Positions 8,904 through 17,611 of a stretch of DNA of 41,879 nt are shown here, in pieces. Both the position numbers and the translations under genes were made by a program. Origin of the DNA: Flavobacteriaceae bacterium. Lineage in GTDB: Bacteria; Bacteroidota; Bacteroidia; Flavobacteriales; Flavobacteriaceae. The first letter of the stretch is position 1. Each line of letters starts with the position of its first letter. Location: NCBI GenBank assembly GCA_947373225.1, contig CANBWX010000013.1, forward strand, positions 1 through 41,879. The letters are read 5' to 3'. Below the pieces are notes generated by a model that saw only the letters and a program-made list of their open reading frames with translations, ran no database searches and was not told the DNA's origin.

Positions 8904-9248
8904 TTATGCTTTTGGTTCAGCAGGAGTATCTGTTAGGTCATTTATTTTTCCTTTTACACTTTCTATTGCATTACCAGCAAGTTCTTCAGCTTTATCAGAA
9001 TATTCTCCAGCTTTTTCTTTTACTGTATTTATTGTGTTTTCGATAGCATCGCTTGCACCTGGGACGTACTCGCTTACTTTATCTTTTGCTGATTCAGCAA
9101 AATCTTCAACTTTATCCATAAGTGGAGCTGTTGCTTCCTTGGCTTTTGCTATAGCACCTGTTGCTAAATCTTCTGCTTGATTCGCTAATGAATCTACATC
9201 TATATTGGCTTTGCCTAATAGATCTTTAAAAAATGATGAAACTCCCAT
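8904..9248 (-). CDS. Small amphipathic-helix protein (LEA/YtxH-like), function unknown
   Basis: A 114-residue protein with no signal peptide and no clear membrane segment. It is rich in Ala, Glu, Lys and Asp and shows repeating patterns such as NQAEDLATGAIAKAKE, DKVEDFAESAKDKV and KAEELAGNAIESVKGK, spaced about 11-18 residues apart. These suggest long amphipathic helices, as in apolipoprotein-like or LEA-type stress proteins. The sequence composition also resembles YtxH-type proteins, but the N-terminal membrane helix of that family is absent. It lies upstream of the mscS-like gene on the same strand with a terminator between. A role in osmotic or desiccation stress would fit its composition and neighbour but is only a guess. 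Confidence 0.7.
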   Translation of the reverse strand: MGVSSFFKDLLGKANIDVDSLANQAEDLATGAIAKAKEATAPLMDKVEDFAESAKDKVSEYVPGASDAIENTINTVKEKAGEYSDKAEELAGNAIESVKGKINDLTDTPAEPKA

Positions 9249-9399
9249 AGTTTTTGAATTTAAATATTAATGTGCAATAGTAAACATTTTTTACCAAGAT
9301 TGCTTTACTAAATTGTAAATATTTTCTTTTTAAAACATTAATAAATAGCTAAGACTTTTTTTCTTGATAAAATAAATAGCAATTTGTCTTTATTCTTTA

Positions 9400-10299
9400 T
9401 TAAGCATTTACTGCTTCTACTTTGATAGCTTCGTCATTTAGCATGCTTTTTAACATGTTTTCGATACCGCTTTTCAACGTAAATGTAGATGAAGGACAAC
9501 CGCTACAAGCACCTTGAAGGATCACTTTTACCGTTTTGTCAGTTTCATCATAAGATTCAAAAGCAATATTCCCACCATCAGCTTGAACAGCAGGCTTTAC
9601 GTACTCTTCTAAAATGTTTATGATTTGTTGTGAAGTGACGTCAAGATTGTCGAAATTTTGAGTTTTTGTTTTTTCTTGTTCAGCATGGGCTACAAGTAAA
9701 CTTTCGTCTAGGACAATTCCTCCGTTTTCAATATATTGTTTGATGAAACTTCTTAATTCCAATGTTATTTCTTCCCAGTTATTAATTTCATATTTGGTTA
9801 CAGAGATATAGTTTTCATCCATGAAAACTTCTTTCACATAAGAAAATTTGAATAATTCTTTTGCCAATGGAGATGCAGCTGTTTCATCAATATTTTTAAA
9901 TTCGACAGCATTCTTAGTTAACATTCTGCTCACAACAAATTTCAAAGCTGAAGGGTTTGGCGTTGATTCTCCATAAACAGTTATTGGTTGTTTTTTGGTT
10001 TTATTTTCTTGAGGAGTAATAATTATTCCTCCATTTGTAACAAACGCTTCTATTTGTTCAGCCACAGCATCTTTAACATCGTTCCATTCTACAATACTAA
10101 ATTTTTCGATTGCAATAAAATTCCCTGAGATGTATACTGTTTTTACAAAAGGTAAATAGAAAAGTTGCTGGGCAAGAGGTGAATTTTTGGCTTCATCTAT
10201 ATTTTTAAATTCGAAACTTTCATTTTTAGTGATAAAGTCATCAAATACAAATTTTAATATACTTGAATTTTGTGTTTCTTTTATTGTTATTTTAGACAT
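9400..10299 (-). CDS. NifU/Nfu-type Fe-S scaffold protein with duplicated N-terminal domain
   Basis: Cytoplasmic iron-sulfur cluster carrier of the Nfu family. The C-terminal NifU domain (about residues 222-299) holds the cluster-binding CxxC at Cys265 and Cys268 in GACSGCPSS. Upstream are two Nfu_N-type domains, about 10-95 and 108-198, that align with each other (EFKNIDEAKNSPLAQQLF versus EFKNIDETAASPLAKELF). The second keeps the TPNPSALKF signature; the first has a degenerate version (TQNSSILKF). The total of 299 residues is about one domain longer than the usual single Nfu_N plus NifU arrangement. The gene is monocistronic as far as I can see. It probably delivers Fe4S4 clusters to client enzymes. 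Confidence 0.92.
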   Translation of the reverse strand: MSKITIKETQNSSILKFVFDDFITKNESFEFKNIDEAKNSPLAQQLFYLPFVKTVYISGNFIAIEKFSIVEWNDVKDAVAEQIEAFVTNGGIIITPQENKTKKQPITVYGESTPNPSALKFVVSRMLTKNAVEFKNIDETAASPLAKELFKFSYVKEVFMDENYISVTKYEINNWEEITLELRSFIKQYIENGGIVLDESLLVAHAEQEKTKTQNFDNLDVTSQQIINILEEYVKPAVQADGGNIAFESYDETDKTVKVILQGACSGCPSSTFTLKSGIENMLKSMLNDEAIKVEAVNA

Positions 10300-10470
10300 G
10301 ATATTTTAATTTTTTGTAAATTTAGGAAAGTTATTTTCTACTAATAACTATATTTGATTTTTTAATGAATAAATTAACTTTAACATCATTCGATTTTAAA
10401 TAATTATTCTCTTTTTGCGTTGTTTTAATAGCTTGGAGTTTTTTAGTATCCATAAATAATACTTTTTTGA

Positions 10471-11469
10471 ATGTATCATAAAATAAAGTTTTTTATAGTC
10501 CTATTTTTTGTTGTCCAATATTCTTTTTCTCAAGAAGGAATTGCAGTTTATTCGGATTATTTGTCGGATAATTATTATTTGCTCCATCCATCTATGGCTG
10601 GTGCTTCAAATTGCGCCAAAATTAGAATTACTGCACGTAAACAGTGGTTTGATCAAGCTGATGCACCATCACTTCAAACCGTTAGTTTTAATGGTAGGAT
10701 TAGTGAGCAAGATGGAGCTGGAATTATTATTTATAATGATAAAAACGGTTATCATTCACAAAAAGGTGTAAAACTGACCTATGCGCATCATATCATGTTT
10801 TCTAGAGATGATATTGATTTGAATCAGTTGTCGTTTGGTATAAGTACCGTTTTTGTTCAAAGTCAATTAGATGAGACACAATTTTTGCAATCAGGAGATT
10901 TTGATCCAATTATAGATGGAACAATTGTTCAAAAGGAGTCTTATTTTAATGTTGACTTTGGAGCTTCTTATAATTATTTAGATTTTTATGTTCACGGAAC
11001 CGTCAAGAATGCCGTAGAAACTCGAAGAGCTATTTATACTGCATATGAGAGTGACAATTTGCGTGAATATTTATTAAGTGCGGGTTATGTTTTCGGTAAT
11101 AAGGATAAAATATTATGGGAGCCATCTGTTTTGTTCTTACTTGTTGAAAAAACTCAAGAAAAATCAATTGATATTAATTTAAAGGCATATAAGAATTTTG
11201 ATTTTGGTAAACTTTGGGGAGGATTATCCTATCGCCGAAGTTTTGATGGTGCTCAATACCTTAGCGGTAACGGAGTTTCTTCTCAAAAATTGCAATATAT
11301 TACTCCTATTTTAGGAATTAATTTTGGTAATTATATGTTTGCTTATACGTATTCTCAGCTTTCAGGAGCTGTTAAATTTGATAATGGTGGTTATCACCAA
11401 ATCACTTTGGGAATGAACCTATTTTGCAAACGTGAAAAATACGAATGCAACTGTCCAGCCATTAATTAA
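10471..11469 (+). CDS. PorP/SprF-family outer-membrane protein
   Basis: A 332-residue Bacteroidota outer-membrane beta-barrel of the PorP/SprF family, members of which work with type IX secretion or with gliding adhesins such as SprB. It has a signal peptide ending at SFSQ (about residue 20), followed by the family's characteristic opening (SDNYYLLHPSMAGASNCAKIRITARKQW) and alternating aromatic strand patterns to the C-terminus. Typical SprF genes sit beside a giant adhesin; none is present here, so this is an orphan copy whose partner must be elsewhere. The gene downstream (a gamma-carbonic-anhydrase-like protein, 32 bases away) is probably co-transcribed by position only. Confidence 0.88.
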   Translation: MYHKIKFFIVLFFVVQYSFSQEGIAVYSDYLSDNYYLLHPSMAGASNCAKIRITARKQWFDQADAPSLQTVSFNGRISEQDGAGIIIYNDKNGYHSQKGVKLTYAHHIMFSRDDIDLNQLSFGISTVFVQSQLDETQFLQSGDFDPIIDGTIVQKESYFNVDFGASYNYLDFYVHGTVKNAVETRRAIYTAYESDNLREYLLSAGYVFGNKDKILWEPSVLFLLVEKTQEKSIDINLKAYKNFDFGKLWGGLSYRRSFDGAQYLSGNGVSSQKLQYITPILGINFGNYMFAYTYSQLSGAVKFDNGGYHQITLGMNLFCKREKYECNCPAIN

Positions 11470-11501
11470 TTGTTGAAAAACAAAATTTTAAATCTTTCAA
11501 A

Positions 11502-12020
11502 ATGCTTATTAAAACTGTAAATGGAAAAACTCCCATTATTCCTAATGATTGCTATGTTGCCGAAAACGCAACTATTGTTGGAGACGTTACTTTTGGGAAT
11601 TTGTGTAGCGTATGGTTTAATGCGGTTGTAAGAGGTGATGTACATTTTATTACCATTGGTAACAAAGTTAATATTCAAGATGGGGCAGTCATTCATTGTA
11701 CCTATAAAAAGCACCCAACAATTATTGGTAATAATGTGTCAATTGGTCACAATGCTATGCTTCATGGTTGTGTAATTCATGATAATGTATTGATAGGAAT
11801 GGGGGCGATTGTTATGGATAATTGCATTGTCGAAAGCAATTCGATTGTTGCTGCAGGTTCTGTTGTTACACAAAACACAGTTGTTAAAGCTGGTTCTATT
11901 TATGCAGGGATTCCCGCAGTGAAAATAAAAGACATTAATCAATCTGAATTTGCGGGCGAAATAGAACGTATTTCAAATAATTATGTAATGTATTCTAGTT
12001 GGTATAAAGAGGAAGAATAA
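11502..12020 (+). CDS. Gamma-carbonic-anhydrase-like hexapeptide protein
   Basis: A 172-residue left-handed beta-helix protein of the YrdA/PaaY/CamH group. Hexapeptide repeats run from about residue 10 to 145 (for example IVGDVTFGN, IIGNNVSIGHNA, VLIGMGAIVMDN). The three metal-ligand histidines of gamma carbonic anhydrases are present at His65, His83 and His88, with the usual spacing. The family forms trimers with metal at the subunit interface. Many homologues show little carbonic anhydrase activity, so the real substrate is uncertain. It ends 7 bases from the stop of the opposing murI gene. Confidence 0.92.
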   Translation: MLIKTVNGKTPIIPNDCYVAENATIVGDVTFGNLCSVWFNAVVRGDVHFITIGNKVNIQDGAVIHCTYKKHPTIIGNNVSIGHNAMLHGCVIHDNVLIGMGAIVMDNCIVESNSIVAAGSVVTQNTVVKAGSIYAGIPAVKIKDINQSEFAGEIERISNNYVMYSSWYKEEE

Positions 12021-12027
12021 GTATACT

Positions 12028-12804
12028 TCAAAAATCTTTCTCTATCACGTTATACTTTTTTCCTAAGATTTCCGAAAGAACTTTTGGATTGGAGTTGGTA
12101 TAAAAGATAGTCTCTTTTTTTTCATTTGATGAAAAGCCTATTTTTTCTTTTAAAACATTTTGGGTTTGTTTGGCAACAGCTTCGCCAGAATCAATAATAT
12201 GAATATTTGAAGGTAATATTTTCTTTATCTGTGGAATTAAATAAGGATAATGACTGCAACCCAAAACGAGATAGTCGATATTTGCTTCAATCATGGGAGT
12301 AAGGTAGGAGTGAAGCAATTGGGTCATTTCATGGGAATACATTTCTCCGTTTTCAATAAGCTGAACTAATCCATGTCCTACTTGTTCTATGATTTTTGTA
12401 TCCTGATACATCTCAGTAGTTTTATGAAAAAGCTCGCTATTTAAGGTGCCTTTTGTGGCAAGAATTCCTATTGTTTGTGTTTTCGAATTGGTGGCGGCTG
12501 GTTTTATTGCAGGTTCTATGCCAATAAACGGAACTTTATATTTTTCTCGTAGTTCTTGTATAGCATTTGTAGTAGCGGTATTGCAAGCCACAACAATTAA
12601 TTTGCAATCCATATCAAGTAAAAACTGGGTATTTTTTTTACTTAATTCAATGATTTCCGCTTTTGATTTTTGACCATAAGGGGCATTTTTGCTATCTGCC
12701 AAATAAATGGTTTTTTCATTAGGAAGTAATTGATGTATTGCTGCCCAAATAGAGGTTCCTCCGATGCCAGAGTCAAATATTCCGATAGGTCGATTGTTAT
12801 ACAT
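12028..12804 (-). CDS. murI: Glutamate racemase
   Basis: MurI interconverts L- and D-glutamate in the cytoplasm, supplying D-Glu for peptidoglycan. The 258 residues show both catalytic cysteines, Cys74 in VVACNTATTNA and Cys183 in LGCSHYPYL, with the accompanying His185, and the N-terminal GIFDSGIGGTS with Asp11. The first methionine gives the usual N-terminus for the family. A promoter-like TAACTTTG (12810-12817, minus strand) ends only 5 bases before the ATG, predicting a nearly leaderless transcript. The terminator of the ompH operon lies just upstream, so murI needs its own promoter. Confidence 0.96.
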   Translation of the reverse strand: MYNNRPIGIFDSGIGGTSIWAAIHQLLPNEKTIYLADSKNAPYGQKSKAEIIELSKKNTQFLLDMDCKLIVVACNTATTNAIQELREKYKVPFIGIEPAIKPAATNSKTQTIGILATKGTLNSELFHKTTEMYQDTKIIEQVGHGLVQLIENGEMYSHEMTQLLHSYLTPMIEANIDYLVLGCSHYPYLIPQIKKILPSNIHIIDSGEAVAKQTQNVLKEKIGFSSNEKKETIFYTNSNPKVLSEILGKKYNVIEKDF

Positions 12805-12809
12805 AGAAA

Positions 12810-12817
12810 CAAAGTTA
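12810..12817 (-). promoter_or_regulatory. Candidate -7 element of murI
   Basis: TAACTTTG on the minus strand fits the Bacteroidota consensus TAnnTTTG. It lies between the terminator at 12859-12893 and the murI ATG, where an independent promoter is required. No TTG is found at the expected -33 spacing, so this is a one-element match. Confidence 0.5.
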
Positions 12818-12854
12818 AGTGCTATGAATTTAATATCCTATAAATTTATTTTAC

Positions 12855-12893
12855 AAAAAAACCGCTCAAATTCAAATTTTGAATGAGCGGTTT
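12855..12893 (-). terminator. Rho-independent terminator of the uppS-bamA-ompH operon
   Basis: A 10-bp perfect stem (AAACCGCTCA at 12859-12868 with TGAGCGGTTT at 12884-12893) with further partial pairing inside the loop. On the minus strand it is followed by a run of seven T. It lies just downstream of the second ompH gene and separates that operon from murI. Confidence 0.85.
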
Positions 12894-12914
12894 CTATAAT
12901 TATATTGGTTTTTA

Positions 12915-13415
12915 TTAGAAACCTAAATCTTTTTTTACGTCAGCAGTCAAGTCTGGACCGTCAGCAAGTAAAAGTGTTGCTCCATCAAGAACATATTGAA
13001 AACCTTTAGCTTTACCTACTTTTTGGATAGAAGCTCTTACTTTTTCGTAAATTGGTTTAGTTATATCTTCTTGTTTTTGTTGCAATTCTTTTTGAGCATT
13101 TTGACCAAAATCTTGGATTCTTTTTTGCATATCTTGAACTTCTTTTTGACGTTCTGCATTTATTGCTTCTGTTACAGTTGCTGATTCTGTATCATATTTT
13201 TTCAATTTTGTTTGAAATTCTTCAGCCATTTTTTTGTAATCAGCATCATAAGTAGCGCTCAACTTTTCTAGTTGTTTTTGAGCATCAAGCATAGCTGGTA
13301 ATTTTGACATAATTTCACTCACATTAACATGAGCTGTTTTTGCTTGTGCGTTACTAGTTTGGCTGGCTCCTAAAATAAGTATTGCAGCGATTAATAAAGT
13401 TTTGATTTGTTTCAT
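12915..13415 (-). CDS. OmpH/Skp-family periplasmic chaperone (short form)
   Basis: A 166-residue Skp-like chaperone that would hold unfolded outer-membrane proteins in the periplasm on the way to BamA. It has a signal peptide (MKQIKTLLIAAILILGASQTSNA) and the Skp plan: a short beta start (KTAHVNVSEIMSKLPAM), two long charged helices forming a tentacle (about 45-125), and a return to the body (KGFQYVLDGATLLLADG). It is the last gene of the bamA operon, 45 bases after a longer paralogue, and is followed by a strong terminator. Its size is that of ordinary Skp. Confidence 0.92.
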   Translation of the reverse strand: MKQIKTLLIAAILILGASQTSNAQAKTAHVNVSEIMSKLPAMLDAQKQLEKLSATYDADYKKMAEEFQTKLKKYDTESATVTEAINAERQKEVQDMQKRIQDFGQNAQKELQQKQEDITKPIYEKVRASIQKVGKAKGFQYVLDGATLLLADGPDLTADVKKDLGF

Positions 13416-13460
13416 CGTTTTTAAAATTTAGTAATTAATTATTGTTTGAATTCTCGTTTA

Positions 13461-14846
13461 TTATTTTAATGTGTCTTTAGGTGCTTTTGCAGCTTCTCTT
13501 TCTTCTAGTATTTTTTTTCTTTTTTCTTCCAATGCTTTTTTGCGGTCTTCAATCACTTTTTTGCGATCTTCAAGGGTTTTGGCTCTTAGATCAGCTTGTT
13601 TTTGTTTGGTATCTTCTACAGTTGTTTTTGCTTTAACAACTTCAGTTGATGTTTTAACATCTTCTTTTTTTATTGTTTCAGAAACCGTGCCAATTTTTTT
13701 AGCTTCTTTTTCTTCTAGTATTTGTTTTCTTTTTTCTTCGGCAGCTTTTTTATTATCTTCAATTGCCTTTTTGCGATCTTCTAATATTTTAGCTCTTGCG
13801 TCAATTTGTTTTTGTTTTGCTTCAGCAGCAGCTGTTTTTGCAGCTTCTTTTAGGGTGTCATCTGCAAGTACAGCTGTTTTAGAACTAGTGCTATTCTTTT
13901 TAGCTTCTCTATCTTCTAATATTTGTTTTCTTTTTTCTTCAGCAGCCTTTTTATTATCTTCAATTAGTTTTTTACGTTCTTCTAATGTTTTAGTTCTCGC
14001 ATCAATTTGATTTTGTTTTGCCTCAGCAGCAGCAGTTTTTGCGGCATCGTTTCCAGTTGTAGCCGTTTTTGCTGTCGTAGGAGCTATTCCTGTTCTTTTT
14101 GCTTCTCTGTCAGATAAAATTTGAAGTCTTTTGTCTTCAGCAGCTTTTTTCTTTTCATCTTGTAATAATTTTCTATCGGAAATAATTTTGTCTCGAGCTG
14201 CTTTTCTCTCGTCTAATATTTTTTGTCTGCCTGCCAATAAAGGATTTGCATCAACACCATCTTCTTTGTTTTCTTTTGCTTCTTCTTCTTTAAGCTGTTT
14301 TTTTGTCAACTGTTCTCTTTTTTCAGACCGAGTTATTACTCTTAAAACTTGATCACTTATGTCAAATCTTTTTGCTGCAAAAAGCATGGTCAAATCGGAA
14401 GTTTTATCAAATATAAAATCATATTTTTTAGCTTCAGAAATGTCTTGAACGGCTGTAAATACTTGGTCTTGTATTGGTTTTGTTAAAAGTGATTTTTGTA
14501 TTATCAAATCACCATTTGGTCCAAACCTTTTTTGTTGAAAATCTAGCATTTCTCCCTCAAGATACTTGATTTCAGTTTCTCTTTCCTCAATTAGTCCTTT
14601 AGTTAATAAAGCTTTTTCTGCTTTAAGAGTCTCCTTTAGTTTATTAATTTCAGTTTTCTTGGTTTCAACTTCCTGTTTCCATTTTTGAGCTTTTTGCTCT
14701 AATTGATTTTGGGCTTCAGTATAAGCGGGTACATTTTGTAAAATGTATTCCATATCGATGTAGCCTATTTTTGTCCCTCTTGTTTGAGCCTGACTTGTAT
14801 TTGCTACAACCATTGCTATAAATAGAAATAAAAATTGTCTTCTCAT
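13461..14846 (-). CDS. OmpH/Skp-family protein with long charged repeat tail
   Basis: The N-terminal 175 residues form a normal OmpH/Skp chaperone: signal peptide (about 1-20), GTKIGYIDMEYILQNVPAY, long helices, and KKYDFIFDKTSDLTMLFAAK. A second part of about 285 residues follows, absent from ordinary Skp. It consists of four copies of a roughly 34-residue highly charged segment, at about 207-251, 284-317, 351-384 and 421-454, each resembling AKTLEDRKKVIEDRKKALEE, separated by Ala/Thr-rich linkers. The pattern suggests long single helices or coiled coils reaching through the periplasm. The gene lies 35 bases after bamA and 45 before a normal Skp gene. The tail's job is unknown; the family assignment of the first part is firm. 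Confidence 0.88.
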   Translation of the reverse strand: MRRQFLFLFIAMVVANTSQAQTRGTKIGYIDMEYILQNVPAYTEAQNQLEQKAQKWKQEVETKKTEINKLKETLKAEKALLTKGLIEERETEIKYLEGEMLDFQQKRFGPNGDLIIQKSLLTKPIQDQVFTAVQDISEAKKYDFIFDKTSDLTMLFAAKRFDISDQVLRVITRSEKREQLTKKQLKEEEAKENKEDGVDANPLLAGRQKILDERKAARDKIISDRKLLQDEKKKAAEDKRLQILSDREAKRTGIAPTTAKTATTGNDAAKTAAAEAKQNQIDARTKTLEERKKLIEDNKKAAEEKRKQILEDREAKKNSTSSKTAVLADDTLKEAAKTAAAEAKQKQIDARAKILEDRKKAIEDNKKAAEEKRKQILEEKEAKKIGTVSETIKKEDVKTSTEVVKAKTTVEDTKQKQADLRAKTLEDRKKVIEDRKKALEEKRKKILEEREAAKAPKDTLK

Positions 14847-14881
14847 AACTTTACTGATTAAAAAAATTCAGGTTAATTTAC

Positions 14882-17611
14882 TTAAAATTGTTGACCAATT
14901 ATAAAATGGGTTTGCCATCCACTTGGTTTCGTTTGTCCCGGTAAGGTGTCAAATCCATATCCAAAATCTATTCCTAATAATCCAAATGCAGGCATAAATA
15001 CTCTCAAACCAGCTCCAGCCGAACGTTTCAGGTCGAATGGATTGTAATTAGAAAAAGAGGATACTGCATTTCCTGCTTCTAAAAATGAAAGTGCATAAAT
15101 TGATGCCGATGATTTTAATGTTATTGGATAACGTAATTCTAATGAGTATTTATTGTAAACTGTACCACCAATTGCAACTCCTGTTGCGTTTACAGGTGTT
15201 AAAGATCCGTTTGTGTATCCTCTTAATCCTATGGTTTCTCTACCATCCATAGAATAAGTTGCCATACCGTCACCACCTACATAATAACGCTCGAAAGGAA
15301 CAACGCCTCTATTTGAATTATAAGCTCCTAGAAAACCATATTCAGCCATAGATCGTAGTACTAATTTACCATAAATTTTTGTATACCAATCTGCTTTAAA
15401 TTTTATTTTGTAATATTCTAACCAATCAAATTTTTTCTGATCTACTTTTGCAGGGTCTGCAACTGCTTCTGTCCAATTAGGTTGACCTTGAGCATTTGTA
15501 GTTACTTTATTTGGATATGGGTTTGTTGTTGAAGGGATTGCCGTAAGATAATCACCGATATTAACCTGATCTTGATTACCAGTAGGATTAGCTGCTCCAG
15601 TCGATGTATATGCTGTGGTACTTTGATATTTATAAGCTTGTTGGTTTCCTAAATCTGCATAATTAGTTCCTGTAATTAAGGAATACGGAAGTGTAAATTT
15701 ACCTGTTAAACTAAATTCCGAACCATACATTGGGAATATTGGGTTAACTCCTTTATTACTTCTCGTTATTCCAATAGTATAAGCTAAGTTTCTTGAAGTC
15801 CCGTTTCCGAAGGTAAATAATCCTGTGTTATAATTGTGTAAATCATAATGCTGGTAACTCAAGGCTTGAGATAATACAAAATAATCATCTGGTACGGTAA
15901 GTCTTTTGGCAAGACCTACTGACATTGTTAGTATGTTGAAACTTTTGCTTTTATCAACCTGCTGCGTTTGATAATTATTTAAATATTGAGTTGTGTAAGA
16001 TAGCGAGGTACTAAATTGAACTGGTTTTTTCTTCCCGAACCAAGGTTCAGAAAACGACAAACTATAAGTTTGAAAATAAGTACTTCCTTGTAATCTTAAG
16101 GATACTTTTTGACCATCTCCCATAGGAAGTGGTTTGTATGCTTTTTTATTGAACATGTTTCTTGTTGAAAAGTTATTAAACGACAGTCCTAATGTACCTA
16201 TAAAACCACCACCACCGTAACCTCCTTGAAGTTCTATTTGGCTAGCTCCTTTTTCGGTTAAGGGATATTCAATATCTACAGTTCCTGCAGAAGCATCTAC
16301 GTTTTTAAACTTAGGTTCAATAGATTCAGGATCAAAAAATCCTAATTGTCCAATTTCACGTATCGTTCTAATTAATAATTCCTTATTGTATTTTTCTCCC
16401 GGTTTAGTTCTTAATTCTCTGTAAATTACATGGTCGTTTGTCTTATCATTCCCTGTTACCGTAATTTTGTTGAAATAAGCAATTGGACCTTCATTAACTC
16501 GTATTTCAAAATTAATGGTGTCATTGGCTGTTTTTACTTCGACTGCATTTATATTCGAAAACAAATAACCATTATTCTGATATAAATTGGTAATATCCTC
16601 ACCGTCAGGTTTAGATTTATCAGCAATTCTCTTTTCAAGAAGAACGCCGTTGTAAGTATCTCCTTTTTTTACCCCTAAAATATTAGTAAGACCTTGATCT
16701 GAATAAACAGTGTTTCCTAAGAATTTAATGTTTCCAAAGTAGTATTTATGTCCTTCTTCAACTTTTATTTTGATCTTTAAAGCTTTTAAATCTTTATTAT
16801 AGGCAACTGTATCCGAAAGTACTCTAGCATCTCTATAACCACGTTCTTTATAAGCTGAAATTACTTTTTCTAAATCGGTTTTGTATTTATCTTTTATAAA
16901 TTTAGATGCTTTAAGGGTAAGGAGTTTCTTTTGTTTTGTATCCTTCATAGCACTTCGTAATACCTTGTCAGATAAGAGTTTGTTTCCTACAAAATCAATT
17001 TCTTTGATTTTTACCTTTTCCCCTTTGTCAACATTTACTACCATATTTACATGGTTTACTTGTGCAGTATCTACAATGGTATTTATGTTTACTTTGGTAT
17101 TGTAATAGCCTTCTTTCTTGTATTTATTTTCGATGTAGTTTTTTGTGGTAGTAATTAAATTTTCATTTACTACTTTGCTTTTGGTTAAGCCATTATCTTT
17201 TATTAAACCTTCGATTTTTCCTTTTTTTACACCTACAAATTTCACCTCGTTTAATTTAGGCAATTCTTCAATGTGTAAGTCAAGATAAATACTGTCGTGC
17301 TGGACTTTATTTACATAAAATGAAATTTCATCAAACAATCCTAGTTTTCCTAACTTTTTTATGGCGTTACTAATTTCTTCACCTGGAATTGTAATTTCCT
17401 TTCCTTTTTCAAGACCTGCAAAGGTTATCACGGTTTGAGAATTAAAACTTATTTTACCAACAATGGCTACATCAGCTAGGATATATTTTTTTCCTTGATC
17501 GAAAGGGATTCTATCTTGGGCTTTAATTTGTGAAAAACTTCCAAAAATCAAAATACTAAGGACTAATTTTATGCTTTTATTTAACACTAAAAAATTATTT
17601 AATTTGTTCAC
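14882..17611 (-). CDS. bamA: Outer-membrane protein assembly factor BamA (Omp85)
   Basis: Central beta-barrel of the BAM machine, which inserts outer-membrane proteins. After a signal sequence (KSIKLVLSILIFGSFSQIKA) come POTRA domains covering roughly the first half of the mature protein, then a 16-strand barrel ending in Phe (GWQTHFIIGQQF), as expected for BAM substrates. The Omp85 loop motif appears as LRGY (usual VRGF). An insert rich in Asn, Thr and Pro lies in the barrel near residues 690-750. The open frame extends upstream to 17725 inside uppS, but that would bury the signal peptide. I prefer GTG 17611, overlapping the uppS end by 17 bases; GTG 17587, just past the uppS stop, is nearly as good. 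Confidence 0.94.
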   Translation of the reverse strand: MNKLNNFLVLNKSIKLVLSILIFGSFSQIKAQDRIPFDQGKKYILADVAIVGKISFNSQTVITFAGLEKGKEITIPGEEISNAIKKLGKLGLFDEISFYVNKVQHDSIYLDLHIEELPKLNEVKFVGVKKGKIEGLIKDNGLTKSKVVNENLITTTKNYIENKYKKEGYYNTKVNINTIVDTAQVNHVNMVVNVDKGEKVKIKEIDFVGNKLLSDKVLRSAMKDTKQKKLLTLKASKFIKDKYKTDLEKVISAYKERGYRDARVLSDTVAYNKDLKALKIKIKVEEGHKYYFGNIKFLGNTVYSDQGLTNILGVKKGDTYNGVLLEKRIADKSKPDGEDITNLYQNNGYLFSNINAVEVKTANDTINFEIRVNEGPIAYFNKITVTGNDKTNDHVIYRELRTKPGEKYNKELLIRTIREIGQLGFFDPESIEPKFKNVDASAGTVDIEYPLTEKGASQIELQGGYGGGGFIGTLGLSFNNFSTRNMFNKKAYKPLPMGDGQKVSLRLQGSTYFQTYSLSFSEPWFGKKKPVQFSTSLSYTTQYLNNYQTQQVDKSKSFNILTMSVGLAKRLTVPDDYFVLSQALSYQHYDLHNYNTGLFTFGNGTSRNLAYTIGITRSNKGVNPIFPMYGSEFSLTGKFTLPYSLITGTNYADLGNQQAYKYQSTTAYTSTGAANPTGNQDQVNIGDYLTAIPSTTNPYPNKVTTNAQGQPNWTEAVADPAKVDQKKFDWLEYYKIKFKADWYTKIYGKLVLRSMAEYGFLGAYNSNRGVVPFERYYVGGDGMATYSMDGRETIGLRGYTNGSLTPVNATGVAIGGTVYNKYSLELRYPITLKSSASIYALSFLEAGNAVSSFSNYNPFDLKRSAGAGLRVFMPAFGLLGIDFGYGFDTLPGQTKPSGWQTHFIIGQQF

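Noticed and set aside
8825..9046. 73-residue Leu-rich + strand frame
   Set aside because: Antisense to the Ala/Glu/Lys-rich small protein at 8904-9248 and to the terminator; no start context or family match.
13471..14010. 179-residue Ser/Phe-rich frame on the + strand
   Set aside because: It is the antisense shadow of the charged repeats in the long OmpH gene; the composition follows from the Lys/Glu codons.
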